The position numbers were made by a program, and so were the translations under genes. 5,795 nt of DNA from positions 1 to 5,795 of the forward strand of contig JBEKAN010000324.1 of the NCBI GenBank assembly GCA_050015895.1, written 5' to 3'. The stretch comes from JBEKOF01 sp050015895. GTDB taxonomy: Bacteria > Verrucomicrobiota > Verrucomicrobiia > Limisphaerales > Palsa-1400. This document shows positions 5,414 to 5,795 of the stretch, in pieces. The notes under the pieces were generated by a model, which worked only from the letters and a program-made list of their open reading frames with translations, was not told the origin of the DNA and ran no database searches. Each line of letters starts with the position of its first letter. The stretch's first letter is position 1.

Positions 5414-5690
5414 TCACAAGCTGACTGGTCCTTTTGGCGGCTGGCGGCGTTGCTCCTCAGTCGAAGATCCACGAGGGATATTCTCCTTCGTCGCGCCTTG
5501 CCAGCCGCCAAAATCTGTGAACTCCTTGACCGTCCCCTTGTCGAACGTTGCCACGACGCAGCCTTCCGAGCGGGCGAAGGCGCAAAGAAACGCGTCGCCA
5601 AAATCGGTGCTCTTGGCGCGATAAAATTGGAGCGCTTCCACGACCTAGTGGGAATCTGGCGTGTTCACGTTGGGAATCGTCAGCGGCGAA
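5414..5690 (-). pseudogene. broken PIN-domain (VapC-like) toxin, C-terminal remnant
   Basis: The longest open part is 5641-5414 from a GTG. It reads VVEALQFYRAKSTDFGDAFL, then CAFARSEGCVVATFDKG, the C-terminal half of a PIN ribonuclease: an Asp-Ala pair on a helix (D16, A17 counted from the GTG) and the closing TFDK strand with D34, both acidic sites of the metal centre. The coding-like sequence continues upstream as SSPLTIPNVN, which fits the preceding PIN segment, but TAG (5647-5645) interrupts it and TAA (5701-5699) ends it further up. The N-terminal half with the first catalytic aspartate is not recognisable before the window edge. Downstream, the frame runs into an inverted-repeat element just after FGGWQ. 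VapC toxins cleave RNA and are held by a VapB antitoxin, which is not visible here. I read it as dead; a sequencing error at the TAG alone would not restore it. Confidence 0.6.
5432..5513. repeat. 82-bp palindromic element with perfect 14-bp arms
   Basis: TTTTGGCGGCTGGC (5432-5445) and GCCAGCCGCCAAAA (5500-5513) are perfect inverted repeats. The stem can continue with GGCG (5446-5449) pairing CGCC (5494-5497) after a two-base bulge. A further pairing is CGAAG (5462-5466) with CTTCG (5486-5490). The right arm coincides with the codons FGGW at the end of the PIN remnant. No flanking duplication is visible. Confidence 0.7.
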
Positions 5691-5795
5691 GACTCCCTTT
5701 AACAGGCCATTCAGGGATCGGAGGGACATTCCGGGCGGAGAAAAAGAGGCTTTCTTTCCGGGCGGGGTTGGCGGAGCATGGTCCCCAACACGCAT

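Noticed and set aside
5162..5601. Minus-strand frames of 75 and 144 codons at the right
   Set aside because: They read through the hairpin cluster and palindromic element, lack domains, and overlap the PIN remnant in another frame.

Overview
The window reads like an accessory stretch of a GC-rich Verrucomicrobiota chromosome; this is inferred, since no marker gene is present. Grounds are two secreted plant-cell-wall enzymes in tandem (a CE15-type glucuronoyl esterase and a GH28 polygalacturonase-like enzyme), weak or absent Shine-Dalgarno sites, and intergenic DNA filled with degenerate short tandem repeats and hairpin-rich repeats of a style I recall from environmental Verrucomicrobiota genomes. 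One minus-strand reading of the CE15-GH28 gap gives the S-A-G-V-P-P-A peptide typical of those repeats.

Layout, left to right. 1-104 (minus): N-terminus of a probable OPT-family transporter running off the left edge. 105-879: no supported gene, but a ten-base-period AT-rich array (301-340), a leftward sigma70-like promoter overlapping a dyad (510-542), and degenerate repeat arrays (570-841). 880-1313 (minus): a hicB-hicA toxin-antitoxin pair joined by a GTGA overlap. 1314-1626: a second repeat cluster, including a near-identical copy of the 34-bp repeat on the other side of the pair. 1627-3063 (plus): CE15-like esterase. 3064-3357: a spacer holding a 231-bp inverted-repeat-bounded segment. 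3358-4698 (plus): GH28 enzyme. 4733-5200 (plus): unrecognised protein of lower G+C. 5201-5795: debris, with two hairpin-forming repeats and a broken leftward PIN-domain (VapC-like) toxin gene.

The two secreted enzymes form the metabolic core: one would cleave uronoyl ester links and the other act on galacturonan-like backbones, which fits attack on complex plant cell-wall material. Both have altered active-site motifs, so exact substrates are open. The other genes look like accessory cargo: one intact toxin-antitoxin pair, one decayed toxin, and repeats at every junction.

I found no CRISPR array, rRNA, tRNA, transposase or phage gene, and no convincing new multi-gene system. The best candidates for something undescribed are the inverted-repeat segments at 3068-3298 and 5432-5513, the repeat clusters around hicBA, the orphan promoter with its long leader, and the unrecognised protein.
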